Source of the DNA: Mycoplasma zalophidermidis
GTDB taxonomy: Bacteria > Bacillota_I > Bacilli_A > Mycoplasmatales > Metamycoplasmataceae
DNA: 64,000 nucleotides
Assembly (NCBI RefSeq): GCF_018913985.1
Contig: NZ_JAHMHK010000004.1
Coordinates: 22,414 to 86,413 of the forward strand
Direction of reading: 5' to 3'
Numbering within the stretch: the stretch's first letter is position 1; each line of letters starts with the position of its first letter. Of the stretch, positions 10,828-21,787 are shown piece by piece. Below the pieces are notes generated by a model that was not told where the DNA came from, searched no databases, and worked only from the letters and a program-made list of their open reading frames with translations. Made by a program: the position numbers and the translations under genes.

Positions 10828-11811
10828 CTATTTATTTTCTTTTTGTCAACGTAATACTTCTTCATTACAGTCATCGATAACTTTTTCAACATCATCAAAG
10901 GTTGAAATCATCGAACCTGAAGCACGGTCATGTCCGCCGCCGCCTCATTTTAAAGCTACGTTTCTAACAATTGGTCCGTTTGAACGGTATTCACAACGAA
11001 TCATGCCGCTTTCTTCTTCATTAAATGATACTCAAATTGGGTATCCCTTAATATTACCTATCATATTTGGACGAGCCATATCGTTAGGTTTTTTTCCTAA
11101 ACCCAATGTTGTTTTGTAATCAACTTGAATATATGCAACTTGACCTTTGGTTTTTAATGATGACATTAAAGCTGATTGAACTTTTAAGTCTTCCAAAGTT
11201 GTTTGTGCAAGTCCTAAAAATATTTTTTCTGCATTTAAATTATTTTTATATAGGTGCGCAACTAATTCGTGAGTTCTTGCAGATGTATCAGAGAACTGAA
11301 ATCTACCTGAATCAGTAACTATTCCAAGAAAGACAAAATTTGCGGCTTTTTCTGTAATTTTTCACTTCATTTGAAATGCTAATTCAGCAATCATTTCTGC
11401 AGCCGCGATTCTGTTTTCTTCTAATCAAACAGTAACTTTATCTAAATCGTCTTCATTTGGATGATGGTCAATTCTTAATGTTTCAGCAAATAAATTTTTG
11501 TCCAAAACTTCACGATTAAAAATTCTTTCCTTTTGGTTTGCATCTACAACAACACCAAGTGATTTTTTCAAAATTTCATCTGACGGAATTTCATCAAAAT
11601 CTAAATTCAAAAAATTACTGAATAAACCGTTTGAATTTCCAATAGCATAAACTTTTTTATTAGGGTAATTTTCTCTCAATAATTCTCTAAGGCCAAACTG
11701 ACTTCCTAAACAGTCCCCATCAGGACGAACGTGATGAAAAATTACGATTGAGTCATATTCCTCAATTTTTTTTGCGGCATCTTGTCATCTGCCAGTATTT
11801 TGCATTTTCAC
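10828..11811 (-). CDS. DHH/DHHA1 phosphoesterase (NrnA/MgpA type), second of a tandem pair
   Basis: A 327-aa protein of the NrnA-like family, which removes nucleotides from very short RNAs or dephosphorylates pAp. The metal-binding set is complete: HHVRPDGDCLGS near residue 33, VVVDANQ near 95, RIDHHPN near 120, and GGGHDRASG in the C-terminal DHHA1 domain. The start is taken as GTG at 11811: it overlaps the upstream stop codon (TAGTG) and has GGGAGG seven bases before it; the ATG at 11805 is the alternative but would leave a 13-base gap. It is closely similar to the gene just upstream, so the pair arose by tandem duplication. Confidence 0.85.
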
Positions 11812-12779
11812 TATTTAGCCTCCCATCTTGTAATTGCATCATTTAATTCACGAACTACTTGGTCGACTTCATCAAATGATTTTATTGTACATCCGGCAGC
11901 ATTGGCATGTCCACCACCTTCATATTTATTAGCGACTTCATTAACTAATGGTCCATTTGAACGCAATCTACAACGAACTGAACCGTCTGATTGTTCTACA
12001 AAAAATGCTCAACATGCGTTATCTTCTATATTTGCTAATTCATTTACTGAAACTGCAGCTTTAAGATCATTGAAACCAAATTCTTCTTGAACAGCTTTAG
12101 TTGCTAAGAAATAAAGTACTCTTCCTTGTTTTTTAAAATTAGAAAGAATGTATCCAGAATATTTAATATCCTTTACAGTTCTTCTTGCTAGTTCTCTGTG
12201 TAATTGAGAAGGGTCAATTCCTCCTTGTTCTTGTAGGAATGCGGCCAATCTATACGTTCTAGGTGATGTGTCTGCATACATGAATCTACCAGAATCAGTA
12301 ACTATTCCTAAAAATGTATGTTTAGCAGCTTTTTCACTAACTTTTCAACCTGCATCGAAAGCAATTTGTGCTACTTGTTCCGCTGCCGCAACATAGTGTT
12401 CATCAACGAAAAGATAATCATATTCAACATCACTGCCGTTTGGGTGATGATCAATTCTTAATTTAGCAGTAAATTTATCAGTTAATAATAAATCACCGTT
12501 TTGAATACGATCTGAACTTGACGCATCAACAACAATTGCTAACGAATCGTTGAAATCAATAATTTCCACAGGGTCAAATTGATAATTCATAAAATTGTAT
12601 GTATCATTATTATCGCCAGGTGTAAAAACATTTTTGTCAGGAAAATTATCTTTAATCATTTGTGCTAATCCGTGTTGAGAACCTAAACAATCCCCATCAG
12701 GACGAACATGATGAAAAATGATAATATTCTTGTGTTTTTTGATTGCTTCAATAGCAACCGAACTAGATCCTATTTTCAT
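11811..12779 (-). CDS. DHH/DHHA1 phosphoesterase (NrnA/MgpA type), first of a tandem pair
   Basis: A 322-aa protein with the DHH metal sites (HHVRPDGDCLGS near residue 24, VVDASSSDR near 85, RIDHHPNGSD near 108) and the DHHA1 substrate motif GGGHANAAG near residue 290. Family members degrade nanoRNA or hydrolyse pAp; the exact substrate here is not known. It heads the operon with its duplicate and deoB. The ATG at 12779 has AAAGGAG upstream and a TATAAT on the minus strand at 12820-12825 about 40 bases further up. A third, more distant relative is at 60194. TGA codons are Trp in the C-terminal part. Confidence 0.88.
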
Positions 12780-12819
12780 AAATATCTCCTTTTATTTCTA
12801 TATTTAATTAAGTTTTTAT

Positions 12820-12825
12820 ATTATA
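12820..12825 (-). promoter_or_regulatory. -10 box for the DHH-DHH-deoB operon
   Basis: TATAAT on the minus strand 40 bases upstream of the ATG at 12779. No other gene on this strand lies between it and the operon. Confidence 0.5.
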
Positions 12826-12957
12826 CCTTTTAATCAATTAATAGGTAATATATAAAACATTAAATAAGGAAACATTAACACAAAAATAATTCAGTAATCG
12901 AGTTTCATGATTTTATTTTTTTACTAGAAAATCTGTGTATTAGTAAAATTAATTTCT

Positions 12958-13641
12958 TTAAAAATTAATAGAAATCCCGTTATTATGCAAATGATCTAAT
13001 AATTCACCATATAAATAATTTACTATTGCATCGTTTGATATAGCTAAGAATTTTTCTAGGTCACTAAACAAATAATAAATTGATTTTAGTTCTTTGTTTC
13101 ATCTTGGTTTTACACTGTGTTTCGAACATAAAAAACCACCTTGATAATAGCTAAAATCACATAAATTAAATGAACTAGAGCACACACAACACTTTGTCGT
13201 TATTGGGGCAATACCATAATAATTCAGTGATTGTGCAAGAATAAATAACAATAATCTCCTGTTTAATCCTTCACCTAGTCGGTGAATAATTTGAAAATAT
13301 GCATTATAAACTGCTAAAGATTTGGATTTTATTGATTTTACGATTTTTAAACATCTAGTTAAAAAGACTAAGTTCAAGTTATTTGAATAATCTAGTGAGT
13401 ATAATGTTGTTGATTTTTTTAGCCTTCCGATTGAACCTTTTTGTCTCGCTTTAAAATATTCAATTTCCACACACGAACCCAATAATAAATTAGCTCTGTT
13501 TTTTGATTCCGGTTTATTAATCCCTTTTGCCAATAGCCTGATTGGGCCATCGGGACCAAAAAAATCAACAAGTCCGTCTAATGAACCTGTTGGAGAATCC
13601 GAAATATTAACTACAATAACTTTTTCGATTGTTTCGGCCAT
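12958..13641 (-). CDS. recO: DNA repair protein RecO
   Basis: A 227-aa protein matching RecO: an N-terminal OB-fold part (residues 1-80), a helical middle, and a zinc-ribbon-like segment with CCVC near residue 154 and a GGFLC..H stretch near 175. RecO helps load RecA onto single-stranded DNA coated with SSB in the RecF-type repair pathway. The ATG at 13641 is preferred over a TTG twelve bases upstream because the sequence GGAGAAA that the longer form would translate is the ribosome-binding site. One TGA near the C-terminus is Trp, and the frame continues to TAA at 12958. It stands alone, divergent from the asp23-like gene. Confidence 0.85.
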
Positions 13642-13745
13642 AATTTTCTCCAATTAATTAAATTAATTATATAATATAAAAACTTAGTTTTAAATTAAGA
13701 TTCAACTCTAAAGCTAAGATATTAATTTAATAAAACGGAGGCGAC

Positions 13746-14033
13746 GTGAATAAATCAGAAGTCAGCAAGATTTTTATAGATATTTTGGAATCTACGCCGG
13801 GTGTCTATAGTATTCAATGCAAGCAAGATGAGACGAATCAATGTCCTGAATGCGTCATAATAAATCAATATGATACGACATGGGATTTTACCGCAACTAT
13901 AACATTAATTAAAAATAGTAATTGCAAAAATATTGTGTCATCAATACATTCTTTGCTAAGATTTGCTCTTAGAAAGAATAACCAAAAATTAGGAAAACTA
14001 AATATTTTTATAGGAGGTCTAAATAATGATTAA
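13746..14033 (+). CDS. Asp23/Gls24-like small protein
   Basis: A 95-aa protein placed directly before fakA, where Firmicutes carry an Asp23/Gls24-family gene (YloU in Bacillus). The sequence is short and weakly conserved; N-terminal CPEC-type cysteines and a C-terminal FALRKNNQK stretch are visible, but the family call rests largely on position and size. It starts with GTG at 13746, supported by GGAGG five bases upstream; no ATG is available in that frame. It overlaps fakA by eight bases, so translation is probably coupled. Confidence 0.55.
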   Translation: MNKSEVSKIFIDILESTPGVYSIQCKQDETNQCPECVIINQYDTTWDFTATITLIKNSNCKNIVSSIHSLLRFALRKNNQKLGKLNIFIGGLNND

Positions 14034-15645
14034 TAAATTAGACGGTAAAATTTTCTATGATCTGTGTTTATCAGGTGCAAACAACTTAATAAATAATAAA
14101 AATAAAATCGATGCCTTGAATGTCTTCCCGGTCCCAGATGGAGATACAGGGACAAATATGTCATCGACAGTTAAATCAGCAATAGATGGTATTAACCGCG
14201 ATTCAAATGATTTGGGATTAGTTTCTCAAAAATTTAGTAAAAGTATGTTATTTGGTGCTCGTGGAAACTCGGGAGTTATTTTAAGTCAAATTTTCAAAGG
14301 TTTCTCAATGGCGTTCGAAGGCAAAACAAACGTTGATGTCGAAGGACTGCTAAATGGATTTAAAAAAGCTACCGAAAAAGCATATGGTTCAGTGTTAAAA
14401 CCAATTGAAGGTACAATTTTAACCGTAATTAGAGAAACGACCGAAGAGCTAGAAAAAATTGTAGACAAGAAAACAACATTCGAGGTATTTTTTGAATTAG
14501 CAGAAAAATTTGCAAGAAAATCATGTGATAACACACCTAATAAATTAAAAATTTTACGTGAGGTTGGCGTAACCGACTCTGGCGGAGAAGGTTTTTACTC
14601 AATAATCGCTGGAATGAATTCATTCTTAAAAGGACAACCAGTTCAAATCGTAGAAAATAATTCATCATCAGATTCGTTTATTCAAAATGGTGAAGTATAC
14701 GAAGGTGAATTCGGTTATTGTACAGAGTTTATTATTGAATTAAATGAAGTAGACGAATTCAAAAAAACTCAATTCGAAAAATCTGTTGGCAAAATTGCTA
14801 CAAGTTTAGTTGTTGTACAAGATAACGAAATTGTAAAAGTTCATGGCCACACATTAAAACCTGGTGAATTATTGAATTTTGGTCAAAAATATGGGGAATT
14901 CATCAAAATTAAATCAGAGAATATGAGCTTACAAGCTGAGCAAGCAAGAAATAAAAACGTAATTATCAGTTCAAGTGATGAGGACGAAAAAGAATGCGCA
15001 ATTATTTCATGTAACCTAGGTAATGGAATTATTTCAAGAATGAAGGAATTAGGTTGTGATGCAATTGTTGAAAGCGGTCAAACGCAAAACCCATCTGCTC
15101 AAGATATTGTTGATGCGATTAATTCAGTTAATGCTAAAAATGTTTTTGTTCTACCTAACAACTCAAATATATTCCTAGCAGCTGAACAAGCCGGTAAAAT
15201 AATTAATAATAAAAATGTTTATATTATTCAATCAAGAAGCCAACTTCAAGGCATAAGTGCGATGTTAAACTTCAATCACGAATCAAGCGCAGAAGAAAAC
15301 CTAGATTTATTAACTGAAGCTATCAAAACTGTTCAAACTGGTGAAATAACACAAGCCACAAGAACAACAAAACTAAACAATGTAAAGATTAAAGAAGGAC
15401 ATTTTATTGGTTTAACAGATCATAAAATTGTGACTTGTCAACCCTCATACATTGAGGCAACTAAAGACTTACTAAAGAAAACAATTAAACCAGATCATGA
15501 ATTAATAACTATTTATTATGGGAATGACATCTCTGAAATGGATGCGAACGAAATTCAAAACTTTATCGAAAGCCGTTATGATGTAGAGGTAGAAATCGTA
15601 AATGGAGCACAACCAAATTACCACTTCATTATAGGATTTGAATAA
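14026..15645 (+). CDS. fakA: DAK2-domain fatty acid kinase, catalytic subunit
   Basis: A 539-aa protein with an N-terminal DAK2 kinase domain (residues 1-200; NVFPVPDGDTGTNM near 33, GARGNSGVILSQ near 77) and a C-terminal half typical of FakA/YloV. FakA phosphorylates exogenous fatty acids bound to a FakB carrier so that they can enter phospholipid synthesis. No fakB is in this window. Its immediate downstream partner plsX works in the same pathway. The start ATG at 14026 has AGGAGG 9 bases upstream and overlaps the end of the preceding gene. Length is normal. Confidence 0.92.
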   Translation: MINKLDGKIFYDLCLSGANNLINNKNKIDALNVFPVPDGDTGTNMSSTVKSAIDGINRDSNDLGLVSQKFSKSMLFGARGNSGVILSQIFKGFSMAFEGKTNVDVEGLLNGFKKATEKAYGSVLKPIEGTILTVIRETTEELEKIVDKKTTFEVFFELAEKFARKSCDNTPNKLKILREVGVTDSGGEGFYSIIAGMNSFLKGQPVQIVENNSSSDSFIQNGEVYEGEFGYCTEFIIELNEVDEFKKTQFEKSVGKIATSLVVVQDNEIVKVHGHTLKPGELLNFGQKYGEFIKIKSENMSLQAEQARNKNVIISSSDEDEKECAIISCNLGNGIISRMKELGCDAIVESGQTQNPSAQDIVDAINSVNAKNVFVLPNNSNIFLAAEQAGKIINNKNVYIIQSRSQLQGISAMLNFNHESSAEENLDLLTEAIKTVQTGEITQATRTTKLNNVKIKEGHFIGLTDHKIVTCQPSYIEATKDLLKKTIKPDHELITIYYGNDISEMDANEIQNFIESRYDVEVEIVNGAQPNYHFIIGFE

Positions 15646-15647
15646 TT

Positions 15648-16670
15648 ATGGCTGATAAAACTAAAAAATATACGATAGCATTTGATATAAACGGCAATGA
15701 TAATGGAATAAAAGCCGGCGTCGTCGCGTCGTATCAATTTGCTTTACAAAACCCAAATTTTGAAATTATTTTAGTTGGGCCCAAAAATGAAATTCGAAAC
15801 ATTGATGTACCTGGCATTAAAGAAAAACCCCAAAATATCTCAATAATAGACAATGATAAAATTGCTTTAAATCCTGAAAATATCAGAGCTTCGCTCCACG
15901 AAGAAACATCAATGAATATCGCTATTGAATTAGTTAAAGATAATAAAGCTGATGCTGTTTTAAGTTCAGGCAATAGCGGTTTGTATCTAGCTTTAAATAC
16001 ATTTAAACTAAAACGTTTAGAAAACGTGTCAAGAGCAGCATTTATGCCGATAATGCCTACTATAACGGGAAGAAAATTCTTAATGTTAGATGTCGGTGCA
16101 AATATAGATACTAAACCTGAATATTTAGTTGAGTGAGCCAACATTGCGAATGTTTTCGCAAAAATTATGTTGCAAATTAAAACACCTCGTGTCAGTTTGA
16201 TAAATATTGGTACCGAGGATAATAAAGGTTTGGAAATCATTCGGCAAGCGCATTTAATGTTAAATGAATCCAAAACAATAAATTACATTGGTTTTAGAGA
16301 GCCACGCGAAATACTGAATGCGGTTTGTGACGTTGCGGTTATTGATGGCTATGGTGGTAATTTAGTCTTAAAAAGTCTTGAGGGAGCAATTTTAAGTTTT
16401 AAATCATTATTAAAAAGCAAGATATTGGCTTCACCAATAAGAAAATTAGGCTACATGCTAGCAAAAAACGCATTCAATGACGTTGCAGAAACATTAGACT
16501 ACAGAAATGTTGGGGCTGCATGAGTTGTTGGAGTAAATGGTGTCGCAATAAAATCACATGGTAGTAGTGATGATAAAGCATACACCGGAGCATTGAATCA
16601 AATTAAAATTGCGTTAGAAAACGATGTTCTAACCAAGGTAAAAGAATCTGTAAAGGATTTAAATGAATAA
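15648..16670 (+). CDS. plsX: Phosphate acyltransferase PlsX
   Basis: A 340-aa enzyme that interconverts acyl-ACP or acyl-phosphate intermediates for phosphatidic acid synthesis at the membrane. Family motifs seen are FDINGND near residue 10, SSGNSGLYLA near 105, MLDVGAN near 147, and IDGYGGNLVLKS near 230. It begins two bases after fakA and overlaps rnc by eight bases. In Firmicutes fabD, fabG and acpP usually stand between plsX and rnc; their absence here fits the lack of type II fatty acid synthesis in mycoplasmas, leaving PlsX to work with scavenged fatty acids (inference). Two TGA codons are Trp. Confidence 0.93.
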
Positions 16671-17355
16671 AAAAGCTACAGAAGAATTTTTTGCATTTTT
16701 AAACAAATATTCAATTTTACCTAAAAAAATGTCATATTATGCTGTTGCTTTTACCCACCCAAGCTATGCCAAAACCAATAAAAATAAACAACTCGAAGAT
16801 TATCAAAGTATGGAATTTTTAGGAGATTCAATTCTACAATTCTTATCCTCAATATATTTATATAGAGAATATGAAAATAGTAACCCTGGAAATTTATCAC
16901 TAATGAGAACTAAATTAGTATCAACTAAAAGTCTCAATAATTTAAGCGAAAAATTAAACCTTAAACAATTTCTTCTAACCGGACCTGGATTAATGCACGA
17001 AGAAATTCTAAAATCAGTAAAAGTTGGAGCGGATATCTTTGAATCGTTTATAGGAGCATTATTTTTAGATCAAGGTCTGCAAAAAGTAAATAGTTTTTTA
17101 CAGCAAACATTATTTAAAACAAAAATAGATGAGTCTAATCTCAAAGACTCTAAAACATTATTCCAAGAATACATCCAATCATTTTCGAGAAATTCAGTGA
17201 CTTATAATACAACTCAAAATGATTCAAATTCTTTTCACTCAAAAGCTATACATGATAACAACATTTATGGTGAAGGTGAAGGTAAAAACAAGTTGGAAGC
17301 AGAAGAGCAAGCTGCTAAAAATGCATTATCAAAACTTGCTAATACTGATGAATAA
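16663..17355 (+). CDS. rnc: Ribonuclease III
   Basis: A 230-aa double-strand-specific endoribonuclease that processes rRNA and other structured RNAs. The catalytic domain covers residues 1-155; the signature region reads MEFLGDSIL near residue 46 (usually LEFLGDAVL), and the second acidic cluster is DIFESFIGALFLDQG near 125. A C-terminal dsRNA-binding domain (160-228) ends in GKNKLEAEEQAAKNAL. Its position directly before smc is conserved in Firmicutes. The ATG at 16663 lies inside the end of plsX, so the genes are probably translationally coupled. Confidence 0.94.
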   Translation: MNKKATEEFFAFLNKYSILPKKMSYYAVAFTHPSYAKTNKNKQLEDYQSMEFLGDSILQFLSSIYLYREYENSNPGNLSLMRTKLVSTKSLNNLSEKLNLKQFLLTGPGLMHEEILKSVKVGADIFESFIGALFLDQGLQKVNSFLQQTLFKTKIDESNLKDSKTLFQEYIQSFSRNSVTYNTTQNDSNSFHSKAIHDNNIYGEGEGKNKLEAEEQAAKNALSKLANTDE

Positions 17356-17382
17356 CCTTGAATTATTCAAAACGGAGGAAAA

Positions 17383-20358
17383 ATGAAATTAATAAAAGTT
17401 GAAGCCCACGGGTTTAAATCGTTTGCCGATCCAATTTCTTTAAGATTTGATGGAGGAGTGGCTGGAATCGTTGGTCCTAATGGTTCTGGTAAATCTAATA
17501 TTAATGACGCAATAAGATGGGTTCTTGGGGAAAGAAGTGCTAAAGAATTACGGGGAGATAAAATGGATGATGTTATCTTCCAAGGTTCTCAAACCGCAAA
17601 GCCACTGGATCGTGCAGAAGTTACATTAACATTTGATAATAAAGATGGTCAAAATTCAATACCTCATGAAATATTTACAATATCCCGTGTTCTTGAAAGA
17701 GGTAACGGCACAAATAAATATTATTTAAACGGTGAAGAATGTCGTCAAAAAGACATATTGGAAATAGCTATGGAATCAGGAATTGGAAAATCTTCTTTAG
17801 CTATTATTTCTCAAGGGACAGTTTCAGATATTGCTCAATCAACACCAGAACAACGTAAAGCAATTTTTGAAGAAGCTGCCGGAGTTTCAAAGTATAAATT
17901 CAAGAAAAAAGAAGCTTTAAGCAAGTTAGCAAAAACTCAAGAAGGTTTGGATCAAATAACATTAGTTATTGCTGAAATCGAAAGAAAACTAATACCTTTA
18001 AGAAAACAAGCCGAGAAGGCAAAAATTTATATTGCTAAAACAGAAGAATTAAAAGAAGTTGAAGTTGGTTTATTAGTTCATAATATTAAAACTTACGGTG
18101 CAACATATGAAAGCCTAACTCAAGAGCTTGAAGGAGTTTCTGAAACCAAAATTGACCTTGAAGAAAGAATCAAGGAAGCCGAAGCTAAAATTTCACAAAA
18201 TACTGGATTTAGAATTGAAGAACAAAAAAATGCTGATCTATTAAGCAAAGAATTAAAAGAAGTTGAAGAAAGACTTCGTAACATTGACTTAGTCTTAGCA
18301 AAGGAAACCGCTCGTGAAAGATTGATTGCTCAAGGCGAAATCGAAGTAAGCGTCGAAGAGAGAATTAAAGCTTTTCAAAAATTAGCAACACAACACACTG
18401 GAAATATTAAAAATATTGAAAGACAAATGGAAGTGTTAAATTTAAGATATCAAGAAAATAACGTAGAAATCGCAAAACTTGATGAAGAAGTTGGATTATT
18501 GAACATTCAAAAAAATAAAAAGGATAGCGACCTAGTTAAGGTAAGAACTCATCTTCACGTTTTAGAACAACAACGCGAAGGAAACACGATGCTTTATAAA
18601 GGAACCAAGACTATTTTGGAAAATAAAGCATACTTTGGAAAACCTTTAAAGGGTACTGTTGCTGATTTAATTAAAGTTGATAATGAATACTTGCGTGCTA
18701 TTGATGTTATTTTAAGCAGCGCAGCACAACATTTAGTTGTCGATAAATCCGAAACCGCTGTTAAAGCTGTTAACTTCTTAAAACAAAACGATGGTGGTCG
18801 TGCAACTTTTATCCCTCTTTCATCAATTCAACCAAAATCTGTTAGAGACGATCATTTGCTTGCAGTTCAAGGTCATCCCGGTTTCGTTGCCGTAGCATCT
18901 GAATTGGTATATTCTGCTCCTGAGTACGAAATACTTAAAAAATTCTTACTTGGCAATGTTATCGTAGCATCTGACATCGAGCAAGCCAATAAAATTTCAA
19001 ACATACTTGAACGTCGTTATATGATTGTAACGTTAGAAGGCGATACAATAAGAGCCGGTGGTGTTATTGTTGGTGGAGCAAAAGTTCAAACACAAAGCTT
19101 ATTAGGATTCGAAGAAAAAATTGAAGAACTAAAAAAACTTATTCCAGGATTAAATGCTCAAATACAACTGGCTATCACTAAATTAAATGAAGTTAAAAAC
19201 AAAAGAAAACAAGCTTTTGATTTAGCAACATCATTGCAAAATGAAATTTCAACCTTAAAAAGTAAAAAAGTTAATGAACAATTCACTTTAGATGAGTTAA
19301 ATCTAAAATTATCGAATTTAAACGCTCGAATTGTTGAATTAAGCGAAGAAAAAGAATCTTCATTAGCAAATTCTAAAGCTGATGTAGAACTTTTAAACAC
19401 TCGTAAAGTAACTTTACTTTCAGAATTAAACGCAAAAGAAAAAAGAATTAGAAGTTTAACCATTGATTTAGACCAACTAAACATTGTTAAAAATGACTAT
19501 AGTTCAACTCTTAATAAATTAATTCAATCATTCGCTCAAAAACTGACTCAAAAAGATAAATCTAAGATGCTATTAGATCAATCAAGAGAGCGTCTAGCAA
19601 GTCAATATAAAATGACATTTGAAGCCGCTGCGGAACAATACAATTTAGTTATGAATCAAGAAGATGCAGAAGACTTTGTCTGAACCCTAAGAGAAGAAAT
19701 CGATAAATTAGGTTCAGTTAATATTGAATCTCTTGAAACATTAATTGAAGAAGAAGCAAGATACAATAAGTTAGCCGAAGGAGAAAGGGAACTTTCTGAA
19801 GCTAAACAAACTCTTGAAAATGCTATTGCTGACATTGATAAAGTTATTACCACTAGATTAGTGAACATTGTTAACGATGTTAATGGTCCATTCAACGAAG
19901 TTTTTGCCACAATGCTTGGTGGTGGACGCGCCGAATTATATTGAACTGACCCTAATGATATATTGGAATCAGGTATTGAAATTAAAGCTCAACCTCCAGG
20001 AAAAAACATTGCGAACCTTAAATTATTTTCTGGTGGAGAAAAATCTCTGATTGCAATATCATTGCTATTTGGTATTCTGAAAGCTCGCCCACTTCCATTG
20101 TGTATATTAGATGAGGTTGAAGCGGCGCTTGACGAAGCTAATGTCGTAAGATATGCTGAATATCTACAAGAGTTAAAAGAAAAAACTCAATTTATAGTTA
20201 TTACACACCGTCACGGAACAATGTCAAGAGTTGACTCTCTATTTGGTGCAACTATGCAAAACCGTGGAATTACAACATTCTTCAGTCTAGAATTAGCGGA
20301 AGCTAAAAAACTTGTGGATGATGAACAAGTTGAACTAGATATTCCAGATGGCGAATAA
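17383..20358 (+). CDS. smc: Chromosome segregation SMC protein
   Basis: A 991-aa SMC ATPase that organises and compacts the chromosome with ScpA and ScpB (not in this window). Walker A GPNGSGKS is at residues 31-38, two long coiled-coil arms flank a hinge at about 420-570 (AFVAVASEL-like region with GRATFIPL), the ABC signature FSGGEKSL is near 883 and Walker B CILDEVEAALDEAN near 905. The frame passes two TGA codons (Trp). The coiled-coil arms are somewhat shorter than in Bacillus SMC (about 1190 aa), which is usual in mycoplasmas. GGAGG stands six bases before the ATG; a strong terminator follows. Confidence 0.95.
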
Positions 20359-20366
20359 TAAATACC

Positions 20367-20391
20367 AAAATGCGCTTCAAGCGCATTTTTT
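20367..20391 (+). terminator. Terminator after smc
   Basis: Stem TGCGC/GCGCA within AAAATGCGCTTCAAGCGCATTTTTT; the T-run is on the plus strand. Confidence 0.85.
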
Positions 20392-20396
20392 AAATA

Positions 20397-20421
20397 AAAA
20401 AAGGCTTAATCTGCCTTTTAA
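20397..20421 (-). terminator. Terminator after the YitT-family gene
   Basis: AAAGGC/GCCTTT arms with a short loop; on the minus strand the hairpin is followed by seven T. It overlaps the stop codon of the YitT-type gene. Confidence 0.6.
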
Positions 20422-21608
20422 TTATCATCAACGAAACGTGTATTGAAGTTACCGTGAATTTTTAATATTGGTTTAATGCTTATTCATATTTTAGGATCAA
20501 TAACTCTTAAATCTTGAATAATATTTTTAGTTTCTAATAACAACATCGTTGTATTAATTTTGTAAACTTTTTCACCAGAATATCCGCTTGTTGTCGCATA
20601 AATTGAATAAGAGTGTCAGTAGTTGATATCGTTAAAATATTGCATAACTTTGTCAAATGATTTGACACAAGAAATTTCAACATTCACTTTTTTATATTTA
20701 GGATAAAGCACAGATATTAAGCCGTTAACAGCTGCGATATAAACAAATGAAGTGATTTCTCTCATTCCGATTATTACACGTTTGCCTGAACTAATATAAG
20801 TAACATAATGATTATCCCCAATTTTTTTATAAACTATAACAATCGATTCATTGTGCGGTTGAGCGAATGCAAATATAATTAAAAATGTGATTGATGTGGC
20901 AAGCGATACAATTGTTAATATCCCTCCAACACTCTTTTGTTTTTTCATTGAAAAAAAGTAAGCAACAATGTCGGTTCCGCCTGTTGAACCGCCCGATTTT
21001 CATGCCAGAGAAATAGCAATACCAACAAACAGGGAACCAATTAACCCGTTAGCTAAAATTGGTCATGTTACCGGATTTTCATAATGTACACCATCGATTA
21101 ACACAGTTCTTTCTCAACCCGGCGCAACATTAAATACATTATGAAATCAATCTGCAACAGTATTGCCCTCATTACCGCCCGTTAACACAAAGTTGATTAA
21201 AGTTTGAAAAATCATGAATTCTAATGTGTGTAAATTAAATGATAACTTTGTTTTTTTTCACAGAATAAAAAACAAAGGAATATTGCACGCTAAATACATA
21301 AGACCAAAAAATGGTTTCGTTTGATGAAAAATCAACGAAATCAACATTGGCACACCCGATAGTCCTGACGGAATGGTTTCTGAACGTTGAAGAAACACTA
21401 CTGCTCCAAAGTTAAACATGAATGCTGCTAAAAACATGAAGCAAGTTCTAATGAAATATTGTTGCACTCTTTTTTGTTTAACATCTTTTTCGTGAGGATT
21501 TTCAAGGTTATAGGCGTGAGCCCCCATTTTATATTCTTTAATTTTTTGATTAACTTTTCTGACCGCTAATGGTTCAGATTTTTTAGTAATTTTCCCTTGA
21601 TCGTTCAT
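20418..21608 (-). CDS. YitT-family membrane protein with DUF2179-like tail
   Basis: A 396-aa membrane protein. A charged 50-residue N-terminus is followed by several hydrophobic segments, including FMFLAAFMFNFGAVVFL near residue 57 and a PSGLSGV stretch, as in YitT/DUF161 proteins; a soluble C-terminal part of about 90 residues fits DUF2179. The transport role of this family is not known. TGA is Trp at several positions. The gene has no ribosome-binding site: a perfect TATAAT ends exactly six bases before the ATG at 21608, so the transcript probably begins at the A of the start codon. Confidence 0.75.
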
Positions 21609-21614
21609 ATGAAT

Positions 21615-21620
21615 ATTATA
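21615..21620 (-). promoter_or_regulatory. -10 box of a leaderless promoter (YitT-type gene)
   Basis: TATAAT on the minus strand with exactly six bases between it and the ATG, so transcription would start at or next to the start codon. Confidence 0.65.
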
Positions 21621-21787
21621 ATTACAAATAAAACTTTTATATTTATTTTTGTAAATTAAATTTTATATACTAAAAAACGCTTTTTAAGTCTAATTATTAA
21701 GCTAAAATAAGGTTTTTATTTACTTTCTGCACTATTAATAAACACATTTTTTACCAGATTTGAATTTTTAGGATTTTTAAATTTAAA

